Source: Dyadobacter alkalitolerans DSM 23607 (GTDB lineage: Bacteria > Bacteroidota > Bacteroidia > Cytophagales > Spirosomataceae). Taken from it: 64,000 nucleotides of DNA. The translations under genes and the position numbers were made by a program. Of this stretch, positions 27,342 to 36,389 are shown in pieces. The DNA lies in assembly GCF_000428845.1 (NCBI RefSeq), contig NZ_KE386806.1, positions 66,185-130,184 of the forward strand, given 5' to 3'. Every line of letters starts with the position of its first letter. Position 1 is the stretch's first letter. The notes below the pieces were generated by a model that was not told where the DNA came from, searched no databases, and saw only the letters and a list, made by a program, of their open reading frames with translations.

Positions 27342-28648
27342 TACATTATAGTTCTGTGCGTATCGAAATTTTCAAGATAATCGTGCACGCGTTTCAGGAA
27401 GAGTCCGCCCAGGGAGCCGTCCACAACGCGGTGGTCATACGAATGTGAGATAAACATCAGGCTGCGAATGCCGAGCAAATCGCCTTGCGGCGTTTCAATC
27501 ACGGCCGGTTTCTTTTTTATTGCGCCAAAAGCCATGATCGCGACCTGGGGCTGCACGATAATCGGCGTGCCCATCAGATTGGCAAATGCGCCAATGTTGG
27601 AAATCGTGTAAGTCCCGCCAGCCAGATCGTCGGCCTTCAACTTGTTTTCCCGCGCTCTCTTGGCGAGATCATTTACTTTTCTTGCCAACCCAGGCAGATC
27701 ATACTGGTCTGCGCGATGGATAACCGGAACAATGAGGTTTCCGTCCGGCAGAGCTACGGCCATGCCAATGTTAATCTCCTTCTTTTTAATGATCCGGTCG
27801 CCATCCACTGAAATATTGATCATCGGATAATCTTTGATCGCTTTTACCACAGCTTCAATCAAAATAGGCGTAAACGTGATGCTGTCGCCCGTTTTCCTTC
27901 TATACTCAGCCTTTGTATGCTCCCGCCACTGAACCACCGGCGTCATGTCGGTCTCGATAAAGGAAGTAACATGCGCCGAAATTCGCTTCGACTCAACCAT
28001 CCGCTGCGAGATCATCTTCCGCATCCGGTCCATTTCAATGATCTCGTTGCTGCCGTTCAGTGATGTCGCAACTGGCATTGCCGTTGCAGGAGACTTTTTA
28101 CGGTTATCCAGAAAGGAAATAATATCGTTTTTAGTGACCCGGTTTTCCATGCCCGTTCCCGGAATGGTGGCCAGCTCCGTTTCCGTGATGTGCTCTTCAC
28201 GCGCAATGCTCAGAACAAGAGGGGAATAGAATGCATTGTTTTCCGGGCTATTTTTGGCGTATTCCAGTGCAGACTGTGCCGTTTTGGTAAGCACTTCCTC
28301 ATATTCCTTTTCCAATACAGCCGCCGTTGCTTCCACCTCTGATGCCGCGCTAACCGGCTCATGGACAGGTTTATCCACTGGCTGCTGATCGCTTTCATCC
28401 ACATCATTCTCCACTTCAATCTTTGCAACCGGGCTTCCTATGGGCACAACGTCGTTTTCAGCAACAAGCCATTCCGTAAGCACGCCGGAAAAAGGGCAGG
28501 GGACCTCCGTATCAACTTTGTCCGTGGCAACCTCCAATATCGAATCGTCCACCGAAACCTTATCACCTGCTTTTGCAAGTAAATGAAGGACAGTGCATTC
28601 CATAATACTTTCGCCCATTGGAGGCATTACCATTTCAACTATTTTCAT
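27341..28648 (-). CDS. 2-oxo acid dehydrogenase E2 acyltransferase
   Basis: 435 residues. N-terminal lipoyl domain with lipoyl-Lys motif LEVATDKVDTEVPCPF, flexible linker, peripheral subunit-binding domain (FYSPLVLSIAREEHI, VTKNDIISFL), and a catalytic trimer domain ending in SHSYDHRVVDGSLGGLFL with the active-site His and Asp. E1 and E3 genes are not adjacent. Two-oxo-acid specificity (pyruvate, 2-oxoglutarate or branched-chain) cannot be fixed from sequence. It lies 60 bp downstream of cinA and runs into the nucleotidase gene. Confidence 0.92.
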   Translation of the reverse strand: MKIVEMVMPPMGESIMECTVLHLLAKAGDKVSVDDSILEVATDKVDTEVPCPFSGVLTEWLVAENDVVPIGSPVAKIEVENDVDESDQQPVDKPVHEPVSAASEVEATAAVLEKEYEEVLTKTAQSALEYAKNSPENNAFYSPLVLSIAREEHITETELATIPGTGMENRVTKNDIISFLDNRKKSPATAMPVATSLNGSNEIIEMDRMRKMISQRMVESKRISAHVTSFIETDMTPVVQWREHTKAEYRRKTGDSITFTPILIEAVVKAIKDYPMINISVDGDRIIKKKEINIGMAVALPDGNLIVPVIHRADQYDLPGLARKVNDLAKRARENKLKADDLAGGTYTISNIGAFANLMGTPIIVQPQVAIMAFGAIKKKPAVIETPQGDLLGIRSLMFISHSYDHRVVDGSLGGLFLKRVHDYLENFDTHRTIM

Positions 28649-28708
28649 AACTGGTATCTTTCATTCGCGGCAGCTTATTTTGTTGCCGAATGTATATTAT
28701 TGTTCTCC

Positions 28709-29980
28709 TTAGCCTTTGATGGCAAGATTTGTTTTCAAAATGGTTTTGCGCAACAAATTCAGTGCATAGGAAGCGGTAAGCTCAATGTTGATCTTCCGGT
28801 TGTTGCGCAAGGTAAGTAATTGGGTGAATGTTTCCTCCGGTGTTGCGCAGGCGATCCAGACAGTTCCAAGCGGCTTCTCGGCCGTGCCTCCATCCGGTCC
28901 GGCAATGCCTGTCGTGGAAATCGCGAATGTGGTGTTCAGCACTTTGCGGGCACCCTCGGCCATTTCACGCGCCGTCTGCTCACTTACCGCCCCGAATGCC
29001 TTCAATGTCTGAGGTGAAACGCCCAGCAAATTCATTTTGACTTCATTGCTGTAACTCACCACCGAGCCCTGAAAATATTGCGAAGCGCCGGGAACACTCG
29101 TGATTTGGTTGGCAACGAAACCGCCCGTGCAGCTTTCCGCCGTCCCTACTGTCGCATTGTGCTGCTTAAGTAACGATCCGATCACTGTTTCCAGTTCATC
29201 TGTATCAAATCCAAAAACCCATTCTTCAATATACGGCATCAGTAATGCAACCTGCTCTGCCAGGTCGGCATCCAGCTGGGGTTGATCTGTTCCAGTGCCC
29301 GTAAGACGCAGCTTAACTTGCCCGAAATGAGGTAGATATGCAAGCTTTATATGCTCAGGAAGGGCATCCTCCCAAGGTGCGATCGTTTCGGCCAGAAAAG
29401 ATTCTCCTATGCCGATCGTCCGCACCGATTTATGTTGAATAATGTTTGAAACGAATCTTGATTTCAGCCTGGGGAGGATCTCAAACTCCATCAGGCTCTT
29501 CATTTCGTACGGCACGCCGGGCAGCGAAACATAAATTACATCGTCTTTTTCAAACCACATTCCCGGCGCGGTTCCCCAAAGATTTGGAATGTAGGTACAA
29601 TTTTTGGGAAGTGCAGCCTGCTGGATGTTCAGCTCGGTCATGGCGCGTCCGCGTTTTGCAAAAAACGCCGTGATCAGTTCCAGTGCCTCCTGGTTGATTT
29701 CAAGTTCAGTCCCAAAATATTCGCAAAATGTATGCTTCGTAATGTCATCGCGGGTAGGGCCGAGGCCTCCCGTCACAATAATAACGTTCACCCGCTGGCT
29801 GGCCGCCGAAAAGGCATCCAGGATGTCGGCTTTGTTATCTCCAACCGAAGTCTTTCTAACCGGCCGAATGCCTATATCAGTCAGTTGAGAGCCAATCCAT
29901 TGCGTATTCGTATCCGTAATTTGTCCAAAAAGGATTTCATCACCGATCGTTAATATTTCAGCCCGGATTATGGGAGCCAT
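28709..29980 (-). CDS. cinA: CinA family protein (MoeA-like and NMN/NaMN amidohydrolase domains)
   Basis: 423 residues. The N-terminal COG1058/MoaB-like domain (EILTIGDEILFGQITDTN, IVTGGLGPTRDD) is followed by the C-terminal CinA domain with TVGTAESCTGGFVANQ and TGIAGPDGGTAEKPLG. CinA acts as an NMN deamidase with pyridine-nucleotide housekeeping roles. First gene of a minus-strand run of five (cinA, E2, nucleotidase, regulator, kinase). Confidence 0.94.
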   Translation of the reverse strand: MAPIIRAEILTIGDEILFGQITDTNTQWIGSQLTDIGIRPVRKTSVGDNKADILDAFSAASQRVNVIIVTGGLGPTRDDITKHTFCEYFGTELEINQEALELITAFFAKRGRAMTELNIQQAALPKNCTYIPNLWGTAPGMWFEKDDVIYVSLPGVPYEMKSLMEFEILPRLKSRFVSNIIQHKSVRTIGIGESFLAETIAPWEDALPEHIKLAYLPHFGQVKLRLTGTGTDQPQLDADLAEQVALLMPYIEEWVFGFDTDELETVIGSLLKQHNATVGTAESCTGGFVANQITSVPGASQYFQGSVVSYSNEVKMNLLGVSPQTLKAFGAVSEQTAREMAEGARKVLNTTFAISTTGIAGPDGGTAEKPLGTVWIACATPEETFTQLLTLRNNRKINIELTASYALNLLRKTILKTNLAIKG

Positions 29981-30086
29981 AGTTTGAAATTGGTTGATTG
30001 AGACCGTTATTTTCCCAAAAATAAGTAAAATTAATCGTTATTGAGTACGTTTAGACCGTAGTCAGAATTTAACAAACACAATCGTA

Positions 30087-30812
30087 ATGAATCACAAAAT
30101 CTTAGCAATATTAATATTTTCACTCCTGGCAGCGACTAATTCACAGGCCCAGTTCAACTTAGGAAAAGTGCTGGATAAGGTGAGCGGGAAATCGGATGGA
30201 CTTGGTGAAAATGAAATCGTATCGGGTTTGAAAGAGGCGCTGAATGTCGGGATTAGTCATGGTTCTGCGGAAGCTTCCAAAGTGGATGGTTTTTTCAAAA
30301 ATGAACTGATCAAAATTGCCGTCCCGCCGGAAGCGCAGAAAGTCGCAGAGACATTGAGGAAGATGGGACTGGGAGATCAGGTGGATAAATTTACATTGTC
30401 ACTCAACCGCGCAGCAGAAGATGCCGCAAAGAAATCAAAACCTATTTTTGTAAAGGCCATTACGTCCATGACCGTCCCTGATGCACTAGGCATATTAAAA
30501 GGCCAGGATGATGCGGCAACGCAATATTTGAAGAAGACGACGAATGAAGATTTGTATAAGACATTCTTCCCTGTTGTAGACTCTACGCTCAATCTGAACA
30601 AGGCGACGGACTATTATAAGGAAATCGTCGACACTTATAACAAAATTCCCTTGGTGAAGAAAGTGAACCCGGATTTAAAAGGTTATGCTACGCAAAAGAC
30701 CATTGACGGGTTATTCATTTTGATCGCCCAGGAAGAGAAAAAAATCCGCGAAGACCCGAAAGCACGGGTTACCGATCTTTTGAAAAAGGTGTTCAAGCAG
30801 GCAGCAAAGTAA
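30087..30812 (+). CDS. DUF4197 domain protein
   Basis: 241 residues with a signal peptide (ILIFSLLAATNSQAQ). The rest is mostly helical and Lys-rich, matching the DUF4197 pattern (GLKEALNVGISHGS, NKIPLVKKVNPDL, TQKTIDGLF). It is exported or periplasmic. Function unknown. It stands alone between cinA (divergent) and gldC. Confidence 0.88.
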   Translation: MNHKILAILIFSLLAATNSQAQFNLGKVLDKVSGKSDGLGENEIVSGLKEALNVGISHGSAEASKVDGFFKNELIKIAVPPEAQKVAETLRKMGLGDQVDKFTLSLNRAAEDAAKKSKPIFVKAITSMTVPDALGILKGQDDAATQYLKKTTNEDLYKTFFPVVDSTLNLNKATDYYKEIVDTYNKIPLVKKVNPDLKGYATQKTIDGLFILIAQEEKKIREDPKARVTDLLKKVFKQAAK

Positions 30813-30871
30813 TCTTTCAGAACTATAAATTTCCTCAATTGGTTACTTTTGTCTAAATATTAACACCTCAT

Positions 30872-31213
30872 ATGAAAAAATCAGAAATACATTTTAGTGT
30901 CGAACTTGACGACAAGAACATACCGGAAAAGATTTTTTGGAATGCTACTGACAACCCCAATGAAGGCATCAACGACACCCGCGCCATCGCCATCGCCGTT
31001 TGGGACCATTACCACAGAGGCACATTAAAAATCGACCTTTGGACCAAGGATATGGAAGTTTTCGAAATGAAACGCTTCTACATCGAACTCATGAGCGGCA
31101 TCGCGGATACGCTGTTGACAGCTACCAATGACAATGTGATGGCAGATGCGATTGAAGGGGTTTGTGAGACGCTGAGCAAGAAGCTGGATGAGGAGATGAA
31201 GGCCGCGAAGTAG
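30872..31213 (+). CDS. gldC: Gliding motility protein GldC
   Basis: 113 residues, full length for GldC: MKKSEIHFSVELDDKNIPEKI, then NDTRAIAIAVWDHYHRGTLKIDLWTKDM and a helical C-terminus. GldC is a soluble accessory protein linked to gliding motility and the type IX system in Bacteroidota. The other gld genes are not nearby. TACTTTTG at 30844-30851 is a likely -7 element. Confidence 0.93.
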   Translation: MKKSEIHFSVELDDKNIPEKIFWNATDNPNEGINDTRAIAIAVWDHYHRGTLKIDLWTKDMEVFEMKRFYIELMSGIADTLLTATNDNVMADAIEGVCETLSKKLDEEMKAAK

Positions 31214-31385
31214 GGCGCTGTCGTCGTGTCTTCTGCCGCCCGGCGGCCCGGTCCGCTCAGACTGACAGGGTGCGCTACGAGCAGGTTGCGTTGCGGTCGT
31301 GTCTTCGGCTCCGCTCAGACTGACAATCCTCCTGCCCTGTCACCCTGAGCGGAGCCGAAGGGCTAGCACTATGGCAGCCTGCAAG
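31214..31385. repeat. REP-like palindromic repeat region after gldC
   Basis: This non-coding stretch holds an inverted repeat at 31303-31360: arms containing CTTCGGCTCCGCTCAG and CTGAGCGGAGCCGAAG around a C/T-rich centre. A partial copy (31252-31267, TCCGCTCAGACTGACA) and a duplicated TCGTGTCTTC (31224-31233, 31297-31306) point to internal duplication. The same core forms a 33-bp palindrome at 39132-39219. It lies between convergent genes and may also act as terminator. Confidence 0.8.
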
Positions 31386-31739
31386 TCATAAGACCAGCTC
31401 AACCTGATCCTTCTTCGGCAAACTCTTCACAATCAAATCATAAGAGTCCTTCACCCAGCCAAACAACGTCTCACTAGGAATGTTACCGGTGACGTAAACC
31501 GTGTTCCAGTGCTTCTTATTCATATGATATCCGGGCTTAACGTCCGGATATTTTTCTCTTAGCTCTTCTGCTTTTTCGGGATCGCATTTTGCGTTAAACT
31601 GGTGGGACGCTGAGTCCAGGGGGGTGAGGAGGAACACTTTGCCTTTTACCTTGAATACGAGTGTATCAGGACCGAAGGGCAGTTCTTCTGTTACGCCTGG
31701 CAGTTGCAGGCAAAAGTCTCTCAGCGATTCCAGGTTTAT
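31386..31739 (-). CDS. MmcQ/YjbR family protein lacking an ATG start
   Basis: The protein (117 residues from 31739) reads NLESLRDFCLQLPGVTEE, LPFGPDTLVFKVKGKV and later MNKKHWNTVYVTG, all typical of the MmcQ/YjbR double-wing fold. The frame opens after an in-frame TAG at 31754-31752 and contains no ATG, GTG or TTG before the GTG at 31637, which would delete the conserved N-terminus. The homologous start falls at ATA (31739-31737), overlapping the stop of the upstream gene as ATAA; an ATT at 31748 is the other option. Either a non-canonical start is used or translation is lost. Role of the family is unclear (DNA-binding has been suggested). Confidence 0.7.
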   Translation of the reverse strand: MNLESLRDFCLQLPGVTEELPFGPDTLVFKVKGKVFLLTPLDSASHQFNAKCDPEKAEELREKYPDVKPGYHMNKKHWNTVYVTGNIPSETLFGWVKDSYDLIVKSLPKKDQVELVL

Positions 31740-31915
31740 CTTGTTAATGCTCTAACGATCATAATGATAACGCAAATCAAAAACATGACGATGGAGATGC
31801 GGTTAATGCCATGCATCATGCGGAGATTAAAGGAATCGGGGGCATTCGGATCCCTTTTTTTGAAGACGCGAAAGAAGTAACCAAACACGTCGCCTAATTG
31901 AAAGTATCTTTTCAT
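31736..31915 (-). CDS. Small membrane protein (DUF6728-like)
   Basis: 59 residues, too short for most ORF calls. Sequence begins MKRYFQLGDVFGYFFRVFKK, then a polar RDPNAPDSFNLRMMHG and one membrane segment (ISIVMFLICVIIMIVRAL). It resembles short Bacteroidota proteins annotated as DUF6728, which lie next to ispG or similar genes. It is 33 bp downstream of ispG, and its stop overlaps the presumed yjbR start (ATAA). Confidence 0.75.
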   Translation of the reverse strand: MKRYFQLGDVFGYFFRVFKKRDPNAPDSFNLRMMHGINRISIVMFLICVIIMIVRALTR

Positions 31916-31948
31916 AAATTTTTTCTTTTTCTGTCTTTACCAACCCTG

Positions 31949-33958
31949 CTAAACCAATATTTCACGCTCGTCCGGCTCGATCCAGCGACCGTCTTCACGA
32001 ATTAACCCGATCAATTCTTCTACTGCTTTCGCCGCGGTTACTGATCTTTTGATCACTTCCTGACCACGATACAAAGCAATTTTATCTTTTCCCATACCCA
32101 CGTATCCATAATCCGCATCGGCCATTTCACCTGGTCCGTTCACGATGCAGCCCATAATGCCGATTTTCACGCCTTTCAAATGTTCGGTGTGCTTGCGGAT
32201 CATGGCTGTTGTTTCCTGTAAGTCAAAAAGCGTTCGTCCGCAGGATGGGCAGGAAATGTATTCCGTTTTCGACATTCTGGTTCTCGCGGCTTGTAAAATG
32301 CCGAATGCTATGCTGTTGAATGAAGCGGCAGCTTTCAGCTTATCTGTATGATTGATATGCGTCGGGAATGTTGGCTGTAACAACACGCCATCTCCAAAAC
32401 CATCAACCAGCAATCCACCAACGTCCGTAGCTGAATATAATGTCAGTTCATCGCCCAAATCGGTGGCGTACTCACGCTGGATAACAACCGGAATTTTGAT
32501 GCCTTTTTCAACCAGTTTATAGAAAAACCGCCGCAGTTCCGGCATTGCATGCGCGTTGTCGGTGTGTATCAGCAGGACAATGTTGGTTGCCTCTCTGACA
32601 CTTTTCAGAAGCGCATTATTCAGGGAATGTATGGTGCCTTTGATAAAATTCAACTGTGTTGAAACGAGTGCCTTATCGGTTTCAAGCCATTGTTCCGCCT
32701 CGAAAAGCGGAAATTTGTTTGCAGCATTTTCATGTTGCTGCCATTGCTCAAAATCCAGGATCTCACGCAAACCGTTTGGCAGCATGAACGGCACAGGGTT
32801 TTTCCCGGAATATATAAAATCGGCTCCCTGATCGTTCATAGCCCATTTATCCGGCACGGGCAAAAAGAAATGTCCGATGCTTTTCAGGTTTTCGAGCTGG
32901 GTAACTTCGATATTGGAATAATCCGCAATCACACGCGGCACGTTCAAATGACCGAAATTATAAACCTCTTTTGTATCCCTTCTTGTGTATTGAAATGGAT
33001 TGATAGGGCAAGATTCAACCGGCTCGATGAAATCGTGCGGTGTTCTGTCAGCATAACGCTGGATTAACGCACGGGCCACAGGCGCTTCTTTTTCAGGTGC
33101 TTCCGTTAATGAAACACGGACTGTATCGCCCAAGCCATCTTCCAGTAATGTGCCAATTCCAACAGCCGACTTGATCCGGCCATCTTCCGCTTCACCTGCT
33201 TCTGTCACGCCAAGGTGCAACGGATAAGGCTTTAAGCCCTCTTCATCCAAACGTTGCACAAGCAACCGATATGCTTCCACCATCACTTGCGTGTTGCTGG
33301 ATTTCATTGAAAGCGCAATGTTGAAATAATTGAATTCTTCACAGATCCGTAGAAATTCCAGCGCCGATTCCACCATACCCAGCGGTGTGTCGCCATAACG
33401 GCTCAGGATCCGGTCTGAAAGCGAGCCGTGATTTGTGCCAATGCGCATCGCTGTGCCATATTCCTTGCATATGCGCACCAATGGGATGAATTTTTCACGG
33501 ATCCGTTCTAATTCCGCGGCATAGGAAGCATCGGTGTAGTCAATGACTTCAAAACGCTTGCGATCGGCGTAATTTCCAGGGTTGATCCTTACTTTTTCAA
33601 CTATCCTCGCTGCCAGTTCGGCTGCATTGGGTGTGAAATGTATGTCGGCGATGAGCGGAACATTGATACCAAGCTTGCGCAGGCCATTTCGGATGTTTTC
33701 AAGATTTTGTGCTTCTTTTACACTGGGCGCCGTAATGCGCACATATTCACAGCCCGAATCCACCATTCTAAGCACCTCATCAATGGAACCTTGCGTATCC
33801 ATCGTGTCAACCGTGGTCATCGACTGCACGCGAATGGGATAGTCGGAACCCATAGGCAGGTCGCCGATATTAATGGTGATGGTTTCGCGTCTTTTATATG
33901 CTGTCAGGGAAGGACAGTAAAGATTTGTCGTTTTTTCAGAAGCTGTAACTACTGCCAT
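31949..33958 (-). CDS. ispG: 4-hydroxy-3-methylbut-2-enyl diphosphate synthase, long form
   Basis: 669 residues, the long IspG type with an inserted middle domain as in plants and many Bacteroidota (short bacterial forms are about 370). N-terminal TIM-barrel (INIGDLPMGSDYPIRVQSMT), insertion at about 300-550, and C-terminal cluster ligands in YISCPSCGRTLFD and MGCIVNGPGEM. It catalyses the penultimate MEP-pathway step to HMBPP in isoprenoid synthesis, using a 4Fe-4S cluster. Upstream gene is the GHMP kinase (73 bp). Confidence 0.96.
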   Translation of the reverse strand: MAVVTASEKTTNLYCPSLTAYKRRETITINIGDLPMGSDYPIRVQSMTTVDTMDTQGSIDEVLRMVDSGCEYVRITAPSVKEAQNLENIRNGLRKLGINVPLIADIHFTPNAAELAARIVEKVRINPGNYADRKRFEVIDYTDASYAAELERIREKFIPLVRICKEYGTAMRIGTNHGSLSDRILSRYGDTPLGMVESALEFLRICEEFNYFNIALSMKSSNTQVMVEAYRLLVQRLDEEGLKPYPLHLGVTEAGEAEDGRIKSAVGIGTLLEDGLGDTVRVSLTEAPEKEAPVARALIQRYADRTPHDFIEPVESCPINPFQYTRRDTKEVYNFGHLNVPRVIADYSNIEVTQLENLKSIGHFFLPVPDKWAMNDQGADFIYSGKNPVPFMLPNGLREILDFEQWQQHENAANKFPLFEAEQWLETDKALVSTQLNFIKGTIHSLNNALLKSVREATNIVLLIHTDNAHAMPELRRFFYKLVEKGIKIPVVIQREYATDLGDELTLYSATDVGGLLVDGFGDGVLLQPTFPTHINHTDKLKAAASFNSIAFGILQAARTRMSKTEYISCPSCGRTLFDLQETTAMIRKHTEHLKGVKIGIMGCIVNGPGEMADADYGYVGMGKDKIALYRGQEVIKRSVTAAKAVEELIGLIREDGRWIEPDEREILV

Positions 33959-34031
33959 GGAGTTGTTATGATATTGGCAAAGGTCTTAAAACAAAAACAC
34001 AATCGGAATTACAATCGTGCATTTTAATGCC

Positions 34032-35114
34032 TCAGTTTTCGATCCGCGTTCCTGAATCAACTGTGATGATGTAACTTTTTCCGCCTTGTTTTTCAATGGC
34101 TTCGGCCACCTCCTCGGCTTGCGTGGGCGCATATACAAACATGCAGCCGCCACCGCCCGAGCCATTGATCTTGCCGCCCAATGCACCCGCCGATAAAGCT
34201 GCATTCATCATGCGTTCTATCTTGGGCGTTGACGTCCTTTTATGGTCGCGGAGGTTTTTGTAATGTTTATATAAAAGTCCGCCAAAATGTTTGTCAAACT
34301 CCTCATTAACAGGGCTATGGATGCTTTGTGTTAACAGCACTTTACCTTCAAGAAGAATGTCGCGATCTTCGAGATTGGCCTTTAAAAGGCTCAGCTCGTC
34401 GTCGGTCAGCTTTGATTTGTAGTCAGCAGCTTTTTCAAAAGGCGTGGTGAAAATGGAGAACTCGGGTTCAAATTGCGTGACTTTTTTGATCACGTCTTCC
34501 ATTCCGTAACGGCAACGCGCAAGAATGCCTAATGTGTCTTTCGGCTCCAAAGAATCACCCAAAACGAATGTTCCCAATGTCGGCGTAAGTGCTTCAACAT
34601 GAATGATGGGTGTTGATTCCAGGTAAATCACATTGCCGATGGCCGTAGAATAATGATCCATCATGCCGCCGGGTTCGCCAAATTCGAGCACTTCGGCTGC
34701 ATTGGCGACTTCTCCCAATTCTTTTTGAGAAAAACCAACCGGCTTATCGCTCATTTTATCCAGAAAATGTGCCCAGGAAACAATCAATGCTGATGAGCTC
34801 GACGTTCCGGAATTGATCGGAATGTTGCCGTGAATGACACATTCAAAACCTTTGGAAAAGGTCAAACCCTTTCGTTTTAAAACATTAATGGTGCTGCGGA
34901 AATAATCCCGCTGCACCACGTATGGAAATGTATCGTTTAGAGAAAACTCCTCTTTTAGCCCAAGATCGGGCAAATGCAGGATGATTCTGTCATCATTACG
35001 GTAATGCCCGTCGATGCTGATCCGGCGGGAAATGGCCGCTGCAATGACAGGCAATCCAAGATAATCCTGATGTTCACCAAATAAACATATACGGCCCGGC
35101 GTCGAAATCTTCAT
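34032..35114 (-). CDS. GHMP-family sugar kinase (galactokinase/mevalonate-kinase-like)
   Basis: 360 residues. Motif 1 PGRICLFGEHQDYLG, the Ser-rich ATP loop NSGTSSSSALIVSW, and C-terminal GGKINGSGGGGCMFVY are all present. The GEHQDY form recalls the galactokinase GEHTDY sugar-binding motif, but the protein is not a standard GalK in length or overall sequence. With the MFS transporter 3 bp upstream and a GH109-type enzyme before it, it may phosphorylate galactose, GalNAc or a related sugar (inference). Confidence 0.8.
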   Translation of the reverse strand: MKISTPGRICLFGEHQDYLGLPVIAAAISRRISIDGHYRNDDRIILHLPDLGLKEEFSLNDTFPYVVQRDYFRSTINVLKRKGLTFSKGFECVIHGNIPINSGTSSSSALIVSWAHFLDKMSDKPVGFSQKELGEVANAAEVLEFGEPGGMMDHYSTAIGNVIYLESTPIIHVEALTPTLGTFVLGDSLEPKDTLGILARCRYGMEDVIKKVTQFEPEFSIFTTPFEKAADYKSKLTDDELSLLKANLEDRDILLEGKVLLTQSIHSPVNEEFDKHFGGLLYKHYKNLRDHKRTSTPKIERMMNAALSAGALGGKINGSGGGGCMFVYAPTQAEEVAEAIEKQGGKSYIITVDSGTRIEN

Positions 35115-35117
35115 GAA

Positions 35118-36335
35118 CTACCAGCTTTTCTTTTTATGGCCTACCAGACCGAAATAAAGGATAAAAATATACAACGGAACCATGATCCAGTAAGCCTGCT
35201 GCGTGCTTTTGATTGAATCTGCAATGCCGCCGTAAACCAATGGCATCACCGCGCCCCCGGAAATCCCCATTACCAGTAATGCAGACGCTATTTTGGTAAA
35301 CTTACCCAGTCCGCTCAATGCCAAAGGCCATAATGCAGGCCAGATCACCGCATTGGCAAAACCTAAAATTGCAATGCAAAGCACTGATGCAAAGCCGGTT
35401 GTAAAGATCGCAGCAATGGTTACTACCATTCCGAGAACGGCCGAAAACATGAGATATGCCTGTTGAGATACATATTTAGGAATCAAAACAATGCCCAAAA
35501 CATAGCCAAACATCATCCCACCCAATGTATATGTTCCAAAAAGCCTCGCTTCTTCTTCTGCAAAACCGAGCGAAACACCATAATTAATGATCGTATCCCC
35601 GGCAATTACTTCAACACCCACATAACAGAACAGTGCGATCACGCCCAACACAAGGTTAGGAAACTGGAAAACGCTCGTTTTTTCTACAACCGGCGCTGAT
35701 CCAACCGGCGCTTCCTCTTCTTCACTTACTTCAACCAAGCCTTTCGACATGCGGATCAAAATCGCCAGACCGACCAAAACGGCTGTCAGAACGAGATAAG
35801 GGACAACCACTTTGTCAAGTTCTTCCTGGGGGTCTGTTGAGCTTGCACCGGATAAGAGCAATTTACCAATGATCACCTGGCTCAGAATCCCCGCCGATTT
35901 GTTGGCAATTCCCATGATACTGATCCGCTGAGCAGCACTTTCGCGTGGCCCGAGTATTGTTGCATATGGATTGGAAGATGTTTGCAAAACCGTCAGACCG
36001 ATCCCAATTGTGAAAAGTCCGACCAAAAACACCGGATAGGAGGCCATTTCAGCAGCTGGAATGAAGATCAATGTTCCCGCCGCCATCACAAGCAGGGCCA
36101 GCGACATTCCGTTTTTGAAACCCGTCTTTTTTACAACATAAGAACACGGGATCGCCATGATCGTGTAGGAAATGAAAAAGGCGAATGTTACCAGGTAGGA
36201 ACTGGTGTTATCAAGGGAAAATGCTTTTTTGAAAAAGGTAATTAATGTGCCGTTTACCCAGGTGATGAAACCCATCACGAAGAATATAACGCCAATCATA
36301 AAGAGAGGGCCAAGGTAGCTTTTTTTGTTGTCCAT
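35118..36335 (-). CDS. FucP-like sugar MFS transporter
   Basis: 405 residues, twelve predicted membrane segments, with the central loop (EVSEEEEAPVGSAP) between segments 6 and 7. Sequence fits the FucP/glucose-galactose family of MFS sugar-proton symporters (NGTLITFFKKAF, QTSSNPYATILGP). It would import a monosaccharide released in the periplasm. Only 3 bp separate it from the kinase gene; the GH109-like gene ends 54 bp upstream. Confidence 0.9.
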   Translation of the reverse strand: MDNKKSYLGPLFMIGVIFFVMGFITWVNGTLITFFKKAFSLDNTSSYLVTFAFFISYTIMAIPCSYVVKKTGFKNGMSLALLVMAAGTLIFIPAAEMASYPVFLVGLFTIGIGLTVLQTSSNPYATILGPRESAAQRISIMGIANKSAGILSQVIIGKLLLSGASSTDPQEELDKVVVPYLVLTAVLVGLAILIRMSKGLVEVSEEEEAPVGSAPVVEKTSVFQFPNLVLGVIALFCYVGVEVIAGDTIINYGVSLGFAEEEARLFGTYTLGGMMFGYVLGIVLIPKYVSQQAYLMFSAVLGMVVTIAAIFTTGFASVLCIAILGFANAVIWPALWPLALSGLGKFTKIASALLVMGISGGAVMPLVYGGIADSIKSTQQAYWIMVPLYIFILYFGLVGHKKKSW

Positions 36336-36389
36336 TTAGGTTTGAATTAATTGGTAAGGGTTATGTAGGTTAAAAATGAAAAATAGCTG

